Shown piece by piece: positions 25,379-34,299 of a DNA stretch of 64,000 nt (its first letter is position 1; each line of letters starts with the position of its first letter). The stretch is from the NCBI GenBank assembly GCA_029862005.1, contig JAOTYD010000017.1, forward strand, positions 1-64,000, read 5' to 3'. Position numbers and translations under genes: made by a program. Origin of the DNA: Gammaproteobacteria bacterium. GTDB taxonomy: Bacteria > Pseudomonadota > Gammaproteobacteria > GCA-001735895. The notes below the pieces were generated by a model. The model ran no database searches. It was not told where the DNA came from and saw nothing but the letters and a program-made list of their open reading frames with translations.

Positions 25379-26155
25379 ATGTCCATTTCCGCCGTCGGTA
25401 CCCGTTCTGTAACCCCCGAAAGCGATCCGCATTACGAAGATCGGGTCAATCTCGCCGCAGTCTTTCGCATGACCGCCAGGCTCGACATGCATGAGTCGGT
25501 TGCCAATCATTTCAGCTACGCGGTATCAGAAGACGGCAGCCAATTCCTGGTGAATCCACTGGGACGTCATTTTTCCAATATCCGCGCCAGCGAACTGTTA
25601 ATGCTCGACGCCAATGATGGCTCAACCATGGACAAACCCAACGCACCCGATCCGACTGCCTGGGCGATTCATGGTGCAATGCATCGCAACGTACCACAGG
25701 CTCGCTGCGTACTGCATGTGCATTCGAAGTACGCCACCGTGCTGGCATCGATACAGCAGCACGGCCTGCCCCCGATCGACCAGAACACGATGCGCTTTTT
25801 CAACCGGGTATCGGTTGACGACGGATTTGACGGTATGGGGCTCGGCGATGAAGCCGAGCGTTTGACCACTACCCTGGGCGATAACCGGGTATTAATCATG
25901 GGTAATCACGGCGTAATGACGGTCGGCGAGACCATCGCGATCGCATTCGACGAGCTCTACTATTTCGAACGTGCCTGCTGCAATTATATTACCGCGTTAA
26001 TGACCGGCAAACCGTTGCGCGTTGTCAGCGATGAAGTGGCCGAGAAAACGGCAGGTCAGTGGGATGACTATATAAACCATTCCCGTTATGCCGAGGCCCA
26101 CCTGCAGGAAGTACGCGCCATCCTCGATCGCGAAGAACCCGATTACAAACTGTAA
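25379..26155 (+). CDS. Class II aldolase/adducin family protein
   Basis: The 258-residue protein has the zinc-dependent class II aldolase fold, with metal ligands in CVLHVHSKY (H113, H115) and a third in IMGNHGVM, and an N-terminal substrate loop ANHFSYAV. It lacks features that would point to fuculose-, rhamnulose- or ribulose-phosphate substrates, and belongs to the generic branch common near carboxylate and amino-acid catabolism genes. A caggaacg ribosome-binding site precedes the ATG at 25379. It is followed by a decayed ferredoxin gene. Confidence 0.82.
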   Translation: MSISAVGTRSVTPESDPHYEDRVNLAAVFRMTARLDMHESVANHFSYAVSEDGSQFLVNPLGRHFSNIRASELLMLDANDGSTMDKPNAPDPTAWAIHGAMHRNVPQARCVLHVHSKYATVLASIQQHGLPPIDQNTMRFFNRVSVDDGFDGMGLGDEAERLTTTLGDNRVLIMGNHGVMTVGETIAIAFDELYYFERACCNYITALMTGKPLRVVSDEVAEKTAGQWDDYINHSRYAEAHLQEVRAILDREEPDYKL

Positions 26156-26160
26156 CCAGC

Positions 26161-26355
26161 GGTGACCAGGTCACGAACAAGCCGACGCCCACCAACGCGG
26201 CCTCGTCGGGCGTTGTCATCGACAACGTGATCGAGTGACCGCTGCACCAGGGTCGCTTCGCCGTGCGCACCGGCAAGGCGCTAAGCGCCCCGGTTTGCAT
26301 CGACCTGGAAACCTTCCCGGTGCAAATCCATGATGGCGCCATCTACATCCAAATC
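26161..26355 (+). pseudogene. Decayed Rieske-type ferredoxin
   Basis: Reading the plus strand in frame from 26209 gives VVIDNVIE-stop-PLHQGRFAVRTGKALSAP and then ETFPVQIHDGAIYIQI. This matches the second half of a Rieske ferredoxin, where the ligand motif is C-P-L-H; here the Cys codon TGC has become TGA (26236-26238). The part before it (26161-26208) fits the CTH-type half only with a frame slip, and no start codon or ribosome-binding site remains. Downstream the frame runs into a palindromic element. It follows the class II aldolase gene by a few bases. Confidence 0.6.
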
Positions 26356-26401
26356 CCCACCTGGCAATCTTTCCCGGTCAAGCGGGTATCTTTCAGAACG
26401 C

Positions 26402-26527
26402 CGCCACGGGAAATATCCCGCAAAAGACGCTCCCAACCGGCGCAGGCGCCGGTTGGTCCATCCATGGAATCGCTTGGAGCTCGGCATCCATGCCTCGCTA
26501 CACTTTTGCAGGATATTTCCCGTGGCG
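26402..26527. repeat. Palindromic MITE-like element, copy 1
   Basis: The ends are near-perfect inverted repeats, cgccacgggaaatatcc and ggatatttcccgtggcg. Inside are caaaagacgct, a hairpin ccaaccggcg/cgccggttgg, the palindrome tccatccatgga, and acacttttgc. A second copy in opposite orientation stands at 47793-47937. It has no coding capacity and lies in the 451-base gap between the aldolase gene and the PA2778-like gene, immediately after the ferredoxin remnant. Confidence 0.75.
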
Positions 26528-26606
26528 ACTAAACACAAATGAGACAATCGAAGGAAAAACTCATGATGGTTCGAATGTCCGCCGCGTTCGCATCGATTTT
26601 GTGGGC

Positions 26607-27554
26607 TTATTGCCAATGGGAGAGTTCGTGATAGCTGTCTTTGTAGTTCTGGTTGACGGGATCGAGTTCGAGCGCGCGGTTGATCGCGCCGATGGCAGCT
26701 TCGTGTCGGCCCTGCTGGGCCAGCGCATAGGCGAGATTGTTCCAGACATCCGCCTTTTCCGGGTCGATTTGCAGCGCCGCGCGATAAGCCGATTCGGCCT
26801 CGGCAAATTCCCCCAACGCGTAGGCGGAATTACCCAGGCCGCTGTGGGCCACCAGGTTTTCGGGCCAGCGCCGTAGCGCCGTGGTATAGGCACGATGGGC
26901 AGTGTTTATTCGGCCTACCTGCTCCAGGCCGATAACGGCTTCGAGGTAAGCACTGGCGCTGACCGTCTGCGGAATCGAATCTGCCGGCACAATCGCGAGC
27001 GCCCAATGACCTGCCCGCTGCCAGGTTTTTTCAAACAGTGCAAAGGAACGGGTCACCCGGGGCTTGAGGCCGGAACGCATAATCATAATGCGTTGATCAA
27101 AGTCGTAGCCGACGACTACCTCGTAGTGCCACACTGGAACCAGATCCAGACCAAGGTTCTGCAACACGAAAACCGGATTGCCGGCGGCGATCTCACGTAA
27201 CAGGGATTCGAGAGTGCCATCGAGCTGAACCGGTAGTAATTCAAATTGCCGCGTTGCCGCGATTACCTCGGCCTGCAAGCTGCCCTTTAGTTCGGGTACA
27301 TAAATAAGCGGTACTATCTGCTCGGGTTCTACCGCGGTGCCCCGATAGGAGATGATGCTGGCCAGCGATGCGGGCCCGCAGTGATACTCCTGCTGGGGGA
27401 AAAACGGGACTTCGGTCAGTTCGGCTCGGGGAGGAATATCCGGGGGATTATCCAGCAGCGACCGGGTTTGCGGAGAGGTCGCACAGCCGCCGAGGAAAGC
27501 CAGTAAAACCAGCGTGCACGTAATCGCGCGTGCACGCCTGTTAGCAAATTTCAA
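26607..27554 (-). CDS. PA2778-family cysteine peptidase with TPR repeats (lipoprotein)
   Basis: The 315-residue protein begins with a lipoprotein signal (LLAFLGGC, lipid-attachment Cys24), followed by a C39-like papain-fold peptidase domain with catalytic Cys59 in EYHCGPASLAS and His143 in VWHYEVVVGYD, then two or three TPR units (about 215-310; AHSGLGNSAYALGEFAEAES). This order matches Pseudomonas PA2778. The start is TTG at 27554, directly after the TAG of the PA2779-like gene; no ATG precedes the lipobox. The two genes form a conserved pair; C39 domains often process or bind Gly-Gly-type leaders, but no substrate is seen here. Confidence 0.85.
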   Translation of the reverse strand: MKFANRRARAITCTLVLLAFLGGCATSPQTRSLLDNPPDIPPRAELTEVPFFPQQEYHCGPASLASIISYRGTAVEPEQIVPLIYVPELKGSLQAEVIAATRQFELLPVQLDGTLESLLREIAAGNPVFVLQNLGLDLVPVWHYEVVVGYDFDQRIMIMRSGLKPRVTRSFALFEKTWQRAGHWALAIVPADSIPQTVSASAYLEAVIGLEQVGRINTAHRAYTTALRRWPENLVAHSGLGNSAYALGEFAEAESAYRAALQIDPEKADVWNNLAYALAQQGRHEAAIGAINRALELDPVNQNYKDSYHELSHWQ

Positions 27555-27923
27555 CTACTCGGAGGCAGGCCAGTTGGGGACGATATCGGTGTACCCCATC
27601 AGTTCAGTAATGACCAGAATCAGGATGACAATTACCAGTGCGTCTGCACCCCCCGCGGGGGCCTCGTCAATGCGTTGGTGAATTTTTATCACCTGCGCAT
27701 CGGTCATTGACGCGACGCGAGTCTCGGCATCCATGGCTTCGACACCGCCGAGAACCAGCTGCTGCTCAATCCAGTCCCGTTTCGCGGCAATACTACCGAG
27801 ATCGACAGACAACAGGCTGTCTTGCAATTGTGCGGTACCAACCATTCCTGCCTGACCCGGTAAACTCACCGCCAGGGCAGTAAAAGCTACCAGCAAGCAG
27901 CGCATAAACTTCGATTTCAGCAT
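27555..27923 (-). CDS. PA2779-family small membrane protein
   Basis: This 122-residue protein has a signal peptide (MLKSKFMRCLLVAFTALAVSLPGQA), a helical middle (residues 35-85, SVDLGSIAAKRDWIEQQLV) and one C-terminal membrane helix (ADALVIVILILVITELMGYTD). The architecture and the abutting PA2778-like gene identify the PA2779 family, whose function is not known. The ATG at 27923 has an aggag ribosome-binding site. It is the first gene of the two-gene operon. Confidence 0.82.
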   Translation of the reverse strand: MLKSKFMRCLLVAFTALAVSLPGQAGMVGTAQLQDSLLSVDLGSIAAKRDWIEQQLVLGGVEAMDAETRVASMTDAQVIKIHQRIDEAPAGGADALVIVILILVITELMGYTDIVPNWPASE

Positions 27924-27981
27924 GGTGTTCTCCTCAGTTTTGATGGGCTTGGTTAACCCGAATAGTATAGCCTAGTTTTGA

Positions 27982-28320
27982 TCAAGCGAGTTTCGCGCCA
28001 TTCGGTACCTCGCGGTCGGGGTGCGCCAGCACTACGGCGCCATCCTCGCGGTGAAATCCGGTGACGAGACATTCCGAGCGCATCGGTCCAATTTGTTTCG
28101 GCGGGAAATTCACGACGGCGATTACCTGGCGCCCGACCAGGTCCTCCTTCTGGTAAATATCGGTAATCTGGGCGCTCGATTTTCGCAGCCCGAGTGCATC
28201 ACCAAAATCAATTTTCAAACGGTAAGCGGGCTTGCGCGCCTCGGGAAAATCCTCGACCTCGATGACGGTACCAACCCGTAACTCGACCTTTTCAAAATCA
28301 CTCCAGTCAATGGTATTCAA
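27982..28320 (-). CDS. csaA: CsaA-like tRNA-binding-domain protein
   Basis: The 112-residue protein is a single EMAP/tRNA-binding OB-fold domain: [20 protein letters not shown], then [10 protein letters not shown] and [20 protein letters not shown]. This matches CsaA, described as an export-related chaperone in Bacillus and structurally as a tRNA binder. The start is TTG at 28320 with a well-placed gaggaaa ribosome-binding site. It is the last gene of the minus-strand run creatinase, acyl-CoA dehydrogenase, CoA-transferase, csaA, with 11 bases to the gene before it. Confidence 0.85.
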   Translation of the reverse strand: MNTIDWSDFEKVELRVGTVIEVEDFPEARKPAYRLKIDFGDALGLRKSSAQITDIYQKEDLVGRQVIAVVNFPPKQIGPMRSECLVTGFHREDGAVVLAHPDREVPNGAKLA

Positions 28321-28331
28321 TGTATATTTCC

Positions 28332-29450
28332 TCAGGAAAATTCAACACGAATCGCGTCACTGTGCTCGCCAATAGCTGGCACTTTGCGCGGTTTCTCGGT
28401 GCGGTCGGATCGCAGTGCCGCGACCGCGACCACCTGCGCGTCTCCACTTGGGGTATCAACCGTATTGCGACGCAGTTGGGGATGGGTGGACAGGCCTGCA
28501 ATATCGTTTATTCGGCCATAGGCGATGGCGGCCTCGCGCAGGCGCACAGCCACTGCAGCCTGGTCGAGCTGTGCAAACACATCGCCGATAAGTTGGTCGA
28601 CGTATTGGCGGTTATCGACACGCACATGGTTGGACTCGAGCCTGGCGTCATCAACCAGGCTGGCATCACCCAGCACCTGCGTACAGAAGTTTTTCCACTC
28701 GCGTTCATTCTGGATCGCAATGACTATATCGACACCATCGCGACAGCGGTAAGCGCCGTAAGGCGAAATCGTCGCGTGATTGATGCCGACGCGTGGCTGA
28801 ATTTTGCCGGTGTAATCATAGTTTAACAGGGGTACCGCCAGCCACTCGGCCATGCTATCGAACAACGAGACCTTGATAACACAACCGCTACCGCTATGCT
28901 CACGTTCAATCAGGGCTTCAAGAATCGCGGCATAAGCCTGCTGTCCGCAATTGATATCGCAGGCCGACACGCCGATTCGGCCCGGTGCATCCGGGGTTCC
29001 GGTGATCGAGGCCATCCCGGATTCGCACTGCACCAGTAAATCGTAGGCTTTCATGGTGCTGTATTCGCCCTGGTCCCCGTAGCCCGAAATATCGCAACAA
29101 ACTAATCGTGGATATCGTTCCAGCAGGCCCTTGCTGCTAAGGCCGGCACGCTCGGCCGCCCCGGGAGCCAGGTTTTGGATAAACACGTCAGCACGAGCGA
29201 GTATCCGATGCAGCAGCTCGACATCGGCAGTCGCCTTGATGTCCATCACGAGGGACTCTTTTCCCTGGTTTAACCAGACAAAATAAGCCGACTCGCCGTG
29301 CACTACGCTGTCGTAAGCGCGCGCAAAATCACCTTCTTCGCGTTCAATTTTTATCACCCGCGCCCCGGCATGCGCGAGCCGGTTGGAACAAAAGGGCGCC
29401 GCCACCGCCTGTTCCAGCGAGACCACAAGAATATCCTTCAAGTTCAGCAT
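28332..29450 (-). CDS. CaiB/BaiF-family CoA-transferase
   Basis: The 372-residue protein is a class III CoA-transferase. Family marks are the N-terminal [38 protein letters not shown], and the segment [13 protein letters not shown], whose Asp is in the position of the catalytic aspartate that forms the acyl-CoA anhydride. Members activate carboxylic acids by CoA exchange; several act on itaconate or mesaconate, but the substrate is not readable here. It follows the acyl-CoA dehydrogenase gene after 15 bases, so the two likely act on one CoA ester. Confidence 0.85.
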   Translation of the reverse strand: MLNLKDILVVSLEQAVAAPFCSNRLAHAGARVIKIEREEGDFARAYDSVVHGESAYFVWLNQGKESLVMDIKATADVELLHRILARADVFIQNLAPGAAERAGLSSKGLLERYPRLVCCDISGYGDQGEYSTMKAYDLLVQCESGMASITGTPDAPGRIGVSACDINCGQQAYAAILEALIEREHSGSGCVIKVSLFDSMAEWLAVPLLNYDYTGKIQPRVGINHATISPYGAYRCRDGVDIVIAIQNEREWKNFCTQVLGDASLVDDARLESNHVRVDNRQYVDQLIGDVFAQLDQAAVAVRLREAAIAYGRINDIAGLSTHPQLRRNTVDTPSGDAQVVAVAALRSDRTEKPRKVPAIGEHSDAIRVEFS

Positions 29451-29465
29451 GCCGTTATGGATCGC

Positions 29466-30623
29466 CTAGAAGGATTTGGGCAGGCCGAGTACATGCGTCG
29501 CAATATTCGACAGGATCAGGTTGGTCGATATCGGCGCAACCTGGTAAAGCCGGGTCTCCCGAAACTTGCGTTCGACATCGTACTCGACCGTGAAGCCATA
29601 ACCACCATGAGTTTGCAGGCACATGTCTGCGGCAGCCCACGAGGCATCGGCAGCCAGCAGCTTTGACATGTTGGCCTCCGAACCGCAAGACTCACCGGCA
29701 TCAAACATGCGACAGGCCTTGTCGACCATCAATGCCGCGGCTTCGGTTTGTACGTGGGCACGAGCAATCGGAAACTGGATACCCTGGTTCTTGCCGATTG
29801 AAGCACCAAAGACTTCGCGGTCGCGGGCGTAACGGGTGGCACGGTCGATGAACCAGCGGGCGTCACCGATACATTCAGCGGCAATCAGGATTCGCTCTGC
29901 ATTCATGCCATCGAGAATATAGCTGAAACCTTTGCCTTCCTCGCCGACGAGATTTTCCGCCGGCACCCGTAACTTGTCGAAAAAGAGTTCGGTGGTCGCA
30001 TGATTTAGCATGGTTTCGAGAGGTTGCACCGTTAAACCGTTACCCACTGCTTCACGCAGATCAACCAGCAACACCGACATACCCTGGGTCGGTTTTTCGA
30101 CTTCATCACGGGCCGTGGTGCGCACCAGCAGCAACAGTAAATCGGAATGCTCGACGCGTGATATAAACACCTTTTGCCCACTAACGACATAGTGGTCACC
30201 ATCGAGATGCGCGCGCGTTTTGATACGCGTGGTATCGGTTCCGCTGGAGGGCTCGGTTACACCGAAGGCCTGCAGCCGCAGCGCGCCCGTCGCGATTTCG
30301 GGCAGGTACCTCTGTTTCTGGACGTCACTGCCGTGACGCAGCAGCGTGCCCATGATATACATCTGGGCGTGGCAGGCGGCGCCGTTGGCCCCGCTACGCT
30401 GGATCTCCTCGAGTACGGCACAGGCAGCCGCCAGGTCCATACCGGCACCCTGGTAGGCTTCCGGTATCAGTACTGACAGGTAACCCGCGTCGGTAAGGGC
30501 CTGCACGAATTCGGTTGGATAGGCCTTGTCGCGATCCTTTTCGCGCCAGTATTCATCGGGATACTCAGCGCAAAGGCGCGTGACCGCGGCCCGTACTTCG
30601 GGATGTGACTGTTGTTCTGGCAT
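29466..30623 (-). CDS. Acyl-CoA dehydrogenase
   Basis: The 385-residue flavoprotein has the three-part acyl-CoA dehydrogenase fold. The beta-domain signature reads AFGVTEPSSGTDTTRIKT, with GQKVFISRVEHSD after it; the C-terminal region has THGGYGFTVEYDVERKFRE, with a Glu in the position of the usual catalytic base. It lies between creatinase (43 bases upstream) and the CoA-transferase (15 bases downstream) in one minus-strand operon. The chain length or branching of its substrate cannot be told. Confidence 0.88.
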   Translation of the reverse strand: MPEQQSHPEVRAAVTRLCAEYPDEYWREKDRDKAYPTEFVQALTDAGYLSVLIPEAYQGAGMDLAAACAVLEEIQRSGANGAACHAQMYIMGTLLRHGSDVQKQRYLPEIATGALRLQAFGVTEPSSGTDTTRIKTRAHLDGDHYVVSGQKVFISRVEHSDLLLLLVRTTARDEVEKPTQGMSVLLVDLREAVGNGLTVQPLETMLNHATTELFFDKLRVPAENLVGEEGKGFSYILDGMNAERILIAAECIGDARWFIDRATRYARDREVFGASIGKNQGIQFPIARAHVQTEAAALMVDKACRMFDAGESCGSEANMSKLLAADASWAAADMCLQTHGGYGFTVEYDVERKFRETRLYQVAPISTNLILSNIATHVLGLPKSF

Positions 30624-30666
30624 CTGGCCTCACCTGGTTAATAATTGTCGGCCCGGCTGACGTTGT

Positions 30667-31884
30667 TCAAGCCGCGATGATATTGTGCTCGGGGCCGTAG
30701 GGGAAGCCGGTTATATTATCCGCACCGTCCCCGGTAACCACGAGGATATCGTGTTCGCGGTAGCCACCGGCTCCGGGTACACCCAGTGGCAACGTCAGCA
30801 TCGGCTCGATCGAGACCACCATTCCAGGCTCCAGTACCGTATCGATGTCTTCACGCAGTTCAAGCCCTGCCTCGCGACCATAATAATGTGACAGTACACC
30901 GAAAGAATGTCCGTAACCAAAAGAGCGATACTGCAGCAAATCTTTTTCCTCGAACAAGCGATTAATTTCGGCACAAATGCCCGAGCAGGTCGCACCCGGC
31001 CTGATCAGCGATAACCCGAGCTCGTGTGCCTCGACGTTGGCCTGCCATATCTTGAGCGATGCGGCATCGGGTTCACCGAGAAACAACGTGCGTTCGAGGG
31101 CGGTGTAATATCCCGATATCATCGGGAAAGTGTTCAGGCTCAGAATATCGCCCGCTTCAAGCTTCGCCGTGGTCACGGGATTATGCGCACCATCGGTATT
31201 GAACCCGGCCTGGAACCAGACCCAGGTATCCCGCAGCTCACTGTCCGGGTAAGCGCGAGAAATTTCAAGCTCCATCGCATCCCGACCAGCCATTGCCACA
31301 TCGATTTCACGGGTGCCGACCCTGATTGCATCGCGGATCGCCTCACCGCCAACATCGGCGGTTCGGGCACCGCCCCTGATGAGCTCGATTTCTTCAGCCG
31401 ATTTAATCATGCGCAAACCCATGATCTGCTGGTTCAAATCGACGACATCGATATCGCCCAGCATGTCGGTCATCAACTGGCGAGTTGCCAGTGTCATGTG
31501 ATCTCCCTCGATACCGATGCGTTTGCTGTGGGGAATGATCGATTTTACGGCACGCCAGTAATTATTGCGCTTCCAGTCGGTGTAGATCAGGTTTTCCGCG
31601 TAGCAGCGCCGCCACGGCTGGCCACCATCGATATTGGCCGAGACGGTAACGCAGCGCTCGGCAGTGACGACACAGGCGTAGGGGCGGCCGAAAGAACAGT
31701 AGAGAAAGCCCGAGTAGTAAGCAATGTTGTGCATCGAGGTCAGTAGCATGGCATCGACCCCGGAACTGGCCATCAGCTGGCGCAGACTGCCGAGGCGATT
31801 TTCATACTCGGTGTCAGTAAAAGGCAGGGTGGCCTTGGAACCGTTTTGCAGTTCGAAGAACTCGGGACGTGGGATTTGAGACAT
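30667..31884 (-). CDS. Creatinase (creatine amidinohydrolase)
   Basis: The 405-residue protein closely matches Pseudomonas creatinase (EC 3.5.3.3, about 403 residues), a pita-bread M24 fold enzyme that hydrolyses creatine to sarcosine and urea without metal. Long shared stretches include SFGRPYACVVTAERC, SANIDGGQPWRR, NTDGAHNPVTT and GYGHSFGVLSHYYGREAG. The residues equivalent to catalytic His232 and to Glu262, His324, Glu358 and His376 are H234, E264, H326, E360 and H378. The ATG at 31884 has cggag upstream; a GTG nine bases earlier is less likely. It heads an operon with acyl-CoA genes and is transcribed away from the GNAT and soxBDAG genes. Confidence 0.9.
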   Translation of the reverse strand: MSQIPRPEFFELQNGSKATLPFTDTEYENRLGSLRQLMASSGVDAMLLTSMHNIAYYSGFLYCSFGRPYACVVTAERCVTVSANIDGGQPWRRCYAENLIYTDWKRNNYWRAVKSIIPHSKRIGIEGDHMTLATRQLMTDMLGDIDVVDLNQQIMGLRMIKSAEEIELIRGGARTADVGGEAIRDAIRVGTREIDVAMAGRDAMELEISRAYPDSELRDTWVWFQAGFNTDGAHNPVTTAKLEAGDILSLNTFPMISGYYTALERTLFLGEPDAASLKIWQANVEAHELGLSLIRPGATCSGICAEINRLFEEKDLLQYRSFGYGHSFGVLSHYYGREAGLELREDIDTVLEPGMVVSIEPMLTLPLGVPGAGGYREHDILVVTGDGADNITGFPYGPEHNIIAA

Positions 31885-32040
31885 CGCAATCACTCCGAAA
31901 TCATCCGGGCGTACAGGACCAGATTACCCGCTATATCGGCATCGACGCCATCGCTACCAGCGGGCAGCGATTTTAGCCATCGCGCCGATGCCAGGCAAGA
32001 TATAATTAATCCTTCGAACGCGAGCTAAAGATATCAAACC

Positions 32041-32517
32041 ATGACAAATCCCGAACACAAGATCAGGCCCGTCACCGAATCGGACCGACTTCAATGGGAC
32101 CCGCTATGGCAGGGCTACCTCCGGTTTTACCAGTCGAGCCTGGCGGATGAAGTCACGGACCTGCTGTGGCAGCGCATCATCGACCCGGCGCACGATATTC
32201 AGTGCCTTGTGGCCGCAAATGAAAAAGGTGATCTTGTCGGACTGGTGCATTTTTTCCCGCATCCACATACCTGGTATGCAAACCCGGTCTGTTATCTCAA
32301 TGACCTGTTCGTGCTGCCGGCTATTCGTGGCGCAGGTATTGGCAAAAAGCTGATCGACGCCGTGGTAGATGTAGCGAAACAACAGCAGTGGAACGAGGTT
32401 TACTGGCACACACAGAACCATAACGCAGTCGCGAGAGGCCTCTACGACAAGATAACGGGTGGCACTGATGGATTTGTCAACTACACCATAGATGTAGCCC
32501 GACTGGCTGCTCGATAA
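32041..32517 (+). CDS. GNAT-family N-acetyltransferase
   Basis: The 158-residue protein has the GNAT fold. The acetyl-CoA pyrophosphate loop is LPAIRGAGIGKKLID (motif A, R/Q-x-x-G-x-G/A), preceded by the strand CYLNDLFV and followed by VYWHTQNHNAVARGLYDKI (motif B). It acetylates an unknown amine. It lies in the 860-base interval between creatinase and soxB, starting 156 bases from the creatinase start. Confidence 0.85.
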   Translation: MTNPEHKIRPVTESDRLQWDPLWQGYLRFYQSSLADEVTDLLWQRIIDPAHDIQCLVAANEKGDLVGLVHFFPHPHTWYANPVCYLNDLFVLPAIRGAGIGKKLIDAVVDVAKQQQWNEVYWHTQNHNAVARGLYDKITGGTDGFVNYTIDVARLAAR

Positions 32518-32617
32518 CCAGACGAAAGCGTCGTAAGTCAGGAGTTGATTCGTTGACAAAGCTATTTATTGCTTGCCGAAGCATGTCGTTTATGCACTCT
32601 GGCAAGTCGTTTAACGG

Positions 32618-32646
32618 TTGACTGCGGCCAATACATTCTGTTTAAA
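32618..32646 (+). promoter_or_regulatory. Possible sigma-70 promoter for soxBDAG
   Basis: A minus-35-like ttgact at 32618-32623 and a minus-10-like tttaaa at 32641-32646 are separated by 17 bases, about 100 bases before the soxB ATG. The match is 5/6 and 4/6 to consensus. The surrounding gap 32518-32747 contains no gene. Confidence 0.35.
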
Positions 32647-32747
32647 CTTAAAACACGCATTGAACACCCCTACTTGCCGGCAATTTCACTGGCACAGGGT
32701 GGCTGACACCGGGTATTCTCTGCACAGACCCAACCAACTCAACGCTT

Positions 32748-34001
32748 ATGCATTATTCAGGATTCAGCCTGCTCAAACAGGCACTCACCGGAAACCGCGG
32801 CTGGACCAGGACGTGGCGCAACCTCGAGCCGAGGAAACGCTATGACGTCGTCATCATCGGCGGTGGCGGTCACGGTTTGGCCACGGCCTATTACCTCGCA
32901 AAAATGCACGGCATAACCGACGTCGCGGTTCTGGAGAAAGGTTACATCGGTAGTGGCAACACGGGTCGCAATACCACCATTGTGCGCTCCAACTACATGC
33001 TTAACCCGAACGCACAGTTCTACGAGCACTCAATGAAATTGTGGGAAGGACTAAGCCAGGACCTGAACTACAATGTGATGTTCAGCCAGCGGGGTGTGTT
33101 AAACCTGATTCATAACGATGCCCAGCGCGACGCTTTCGCACGTCGCGGTAACTCGTTACGATTGAACGGCATCGATGCCGTCATGCATGATCTGGAAGGC
33201 GTCAAGAAACTGATGCCACATCTCGATTTCTCGAAAAATACGCGTTTCCCGGTTCAAGGCGGACTGGCACAGCCGCGCGGTGGTACTGCGCGTCACGATG
33301 CGGTCGCCTGGGGTTACGCGCGTGCGGCTGATCGCCTCGGGGTTGAAATATTTCAAAAGTGTGAAGTTACCGCCATCAAACGTAAAGGTGACAAGATCAT
33401 CACTGTTGAAACGACGCGCGGTCCAATTGAAGCGGGCCAGGTCGGCGTTGCGGTTGCGGGTAACTCGAGCCGTTTGTTTAATATGGTCGGCATGAATCTG
33501 CCGATTGAATCACATGTACTGCAGGCCTTTGTTACCGAGGGCATCAAGCCGTTGGTAGACACCGTATGCACCTTCGGTGCGGGCCACTTTTATATCAGCC
33601 AGTCGGACAAGGGCGGCCTGGTTTTCGGCGGTGATCTCGACGGCTGGAACACCTATGCGCAACGCGGCAACCTGCCGACCTTCAATCACGTGGTCGCCGG
33701 TGGCGTGACGATGATGCCCTGCCTTGCACGCCTGCGTGTATTACGCCAATGGGGTGGCGTTATGGATATGTCGATGGATGGCTCGCCGATCATCGGCAAA
33801 ACCCCGATAGATAATCTCTACCTGAACGGGGGTTGGTGTTACGGTGGTTTCAAAGCCACACCGGCCTCGGGCTGGGTGTTTGCGCACACCATAGCGCACG
33901 ACAAGCCGCATGCGCTGAACGCGGAGTTTACGCTGGAGCGTTTTCGTGAAGGTAACCTGATCGACGAAAAAGGCGTGGGCGCCTCACCTAAATCACACTA
34001 G
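32748..34001 (+). CDS. soxB: Sarcosine oxidase beta subunit
   Basis: The 417-residue DAO-family flavoprotein has the FAD-binding VVIIGGGGHGLATAYYL (34-50) and the segment GGTARHDAVAWGYARAA, whose His183 corresponds to the residue that covalently carries FMN in characterised heterotetrameric sarcosine oxidases. Near the C-terminus GGWCYGGFKATPASG completes the flavin site. It oxidises sarcosine to the imine, with electrons and the methylene group handled with SoxA. It begins the operon soxB-D-A-G. No clear Shine-Dalgarno precedes the ATG at 32748. Confidence 0.93.
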   Translation: MHYSGFSLLKQALTGNRGWTRTWRNLEPRKRYDVVIIGGGGHGLATAYYLAKMHGITDVAVLEKGYIGSGNTGRNTTIVRSNYMLNPNAQFYEHSMKLWEGLSQDLNYNVMFSQRGVLNLIHNDAQRDAFARRGNSLRLNGIDAVMHDLEGVKKLMPHLDFSKNTRFPVQGGLAQPRGGTARHDAVAWGYARAADRLGVEIFQKCEVTAIKRKGDKIITVETTRGPIEAGQVGVAVAGNSSRLFNMVGMNLPIESHVLQAFVTEGIKPLVDTVCTFGAGHFYISQSDKGGLVFGGDLDGWNTYAQRGNLPTFNHVVAGGVTMMPCLARLRVLRQWGGVMDMSMDGSPIIGKTPIDNLYLNGGWCYGGFKATPASGWVFAHTIAHDKPHALNAEFTLERFREGNLIDEKGVGASPKSH

Positions 34002-34012
34002 GGGGTATTGAT

Positions 34013-34294
34013 ATGCTGAGAATCGATTGCCCCTGGTGCGGGGTACGCAACGAAGACGAGTTTTCCTATGATGGCGATGCAACGGTCAAACGGCCCGCAG
34101 ATAACGCCCCCGGGGACGACTGGTATCACTACGTTTATACGCGTAAGAACCCGGCCGGCCCACATCGCGAATACTGGCACCATGTGAATGGCTGCCGCGC
34201 CTGGCTCGTGGTAGAGCGCGATACCGTCACGCACGAGATTTTCAGTGTCGCACCGGCCTCACCCCACCTCCCGGTCCCCGGCAAGGAGTCCTGA
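34013..34294 (+). CDS. soxD: Sarcosine oxidase delta subunit
   Basis: The 93-residue zinc subunit begins MLRIDCPWCGVRNEDEF; C6 and C9 with His56/57 and Cys61 in EYWHHVNGCRAW fit the Cys-Cys-His-Cys zinc site of SoxD. It lies 11 bases after soxB and 5 bases before soxA, preceded by aggggg. It binds the catalytic subunits in the heterotetramer. Confidence 0.93.
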   Translation: MLRIDCPWCGVRNEDEFSYDGDATVKRPADNAPGDDWYHYVYTRKNPAGPHREYWHHVNGCRAWLVVERDTVTHEIFSVAPASPHLPVPGKES

Positions 34295-34299
34295 TCGAT

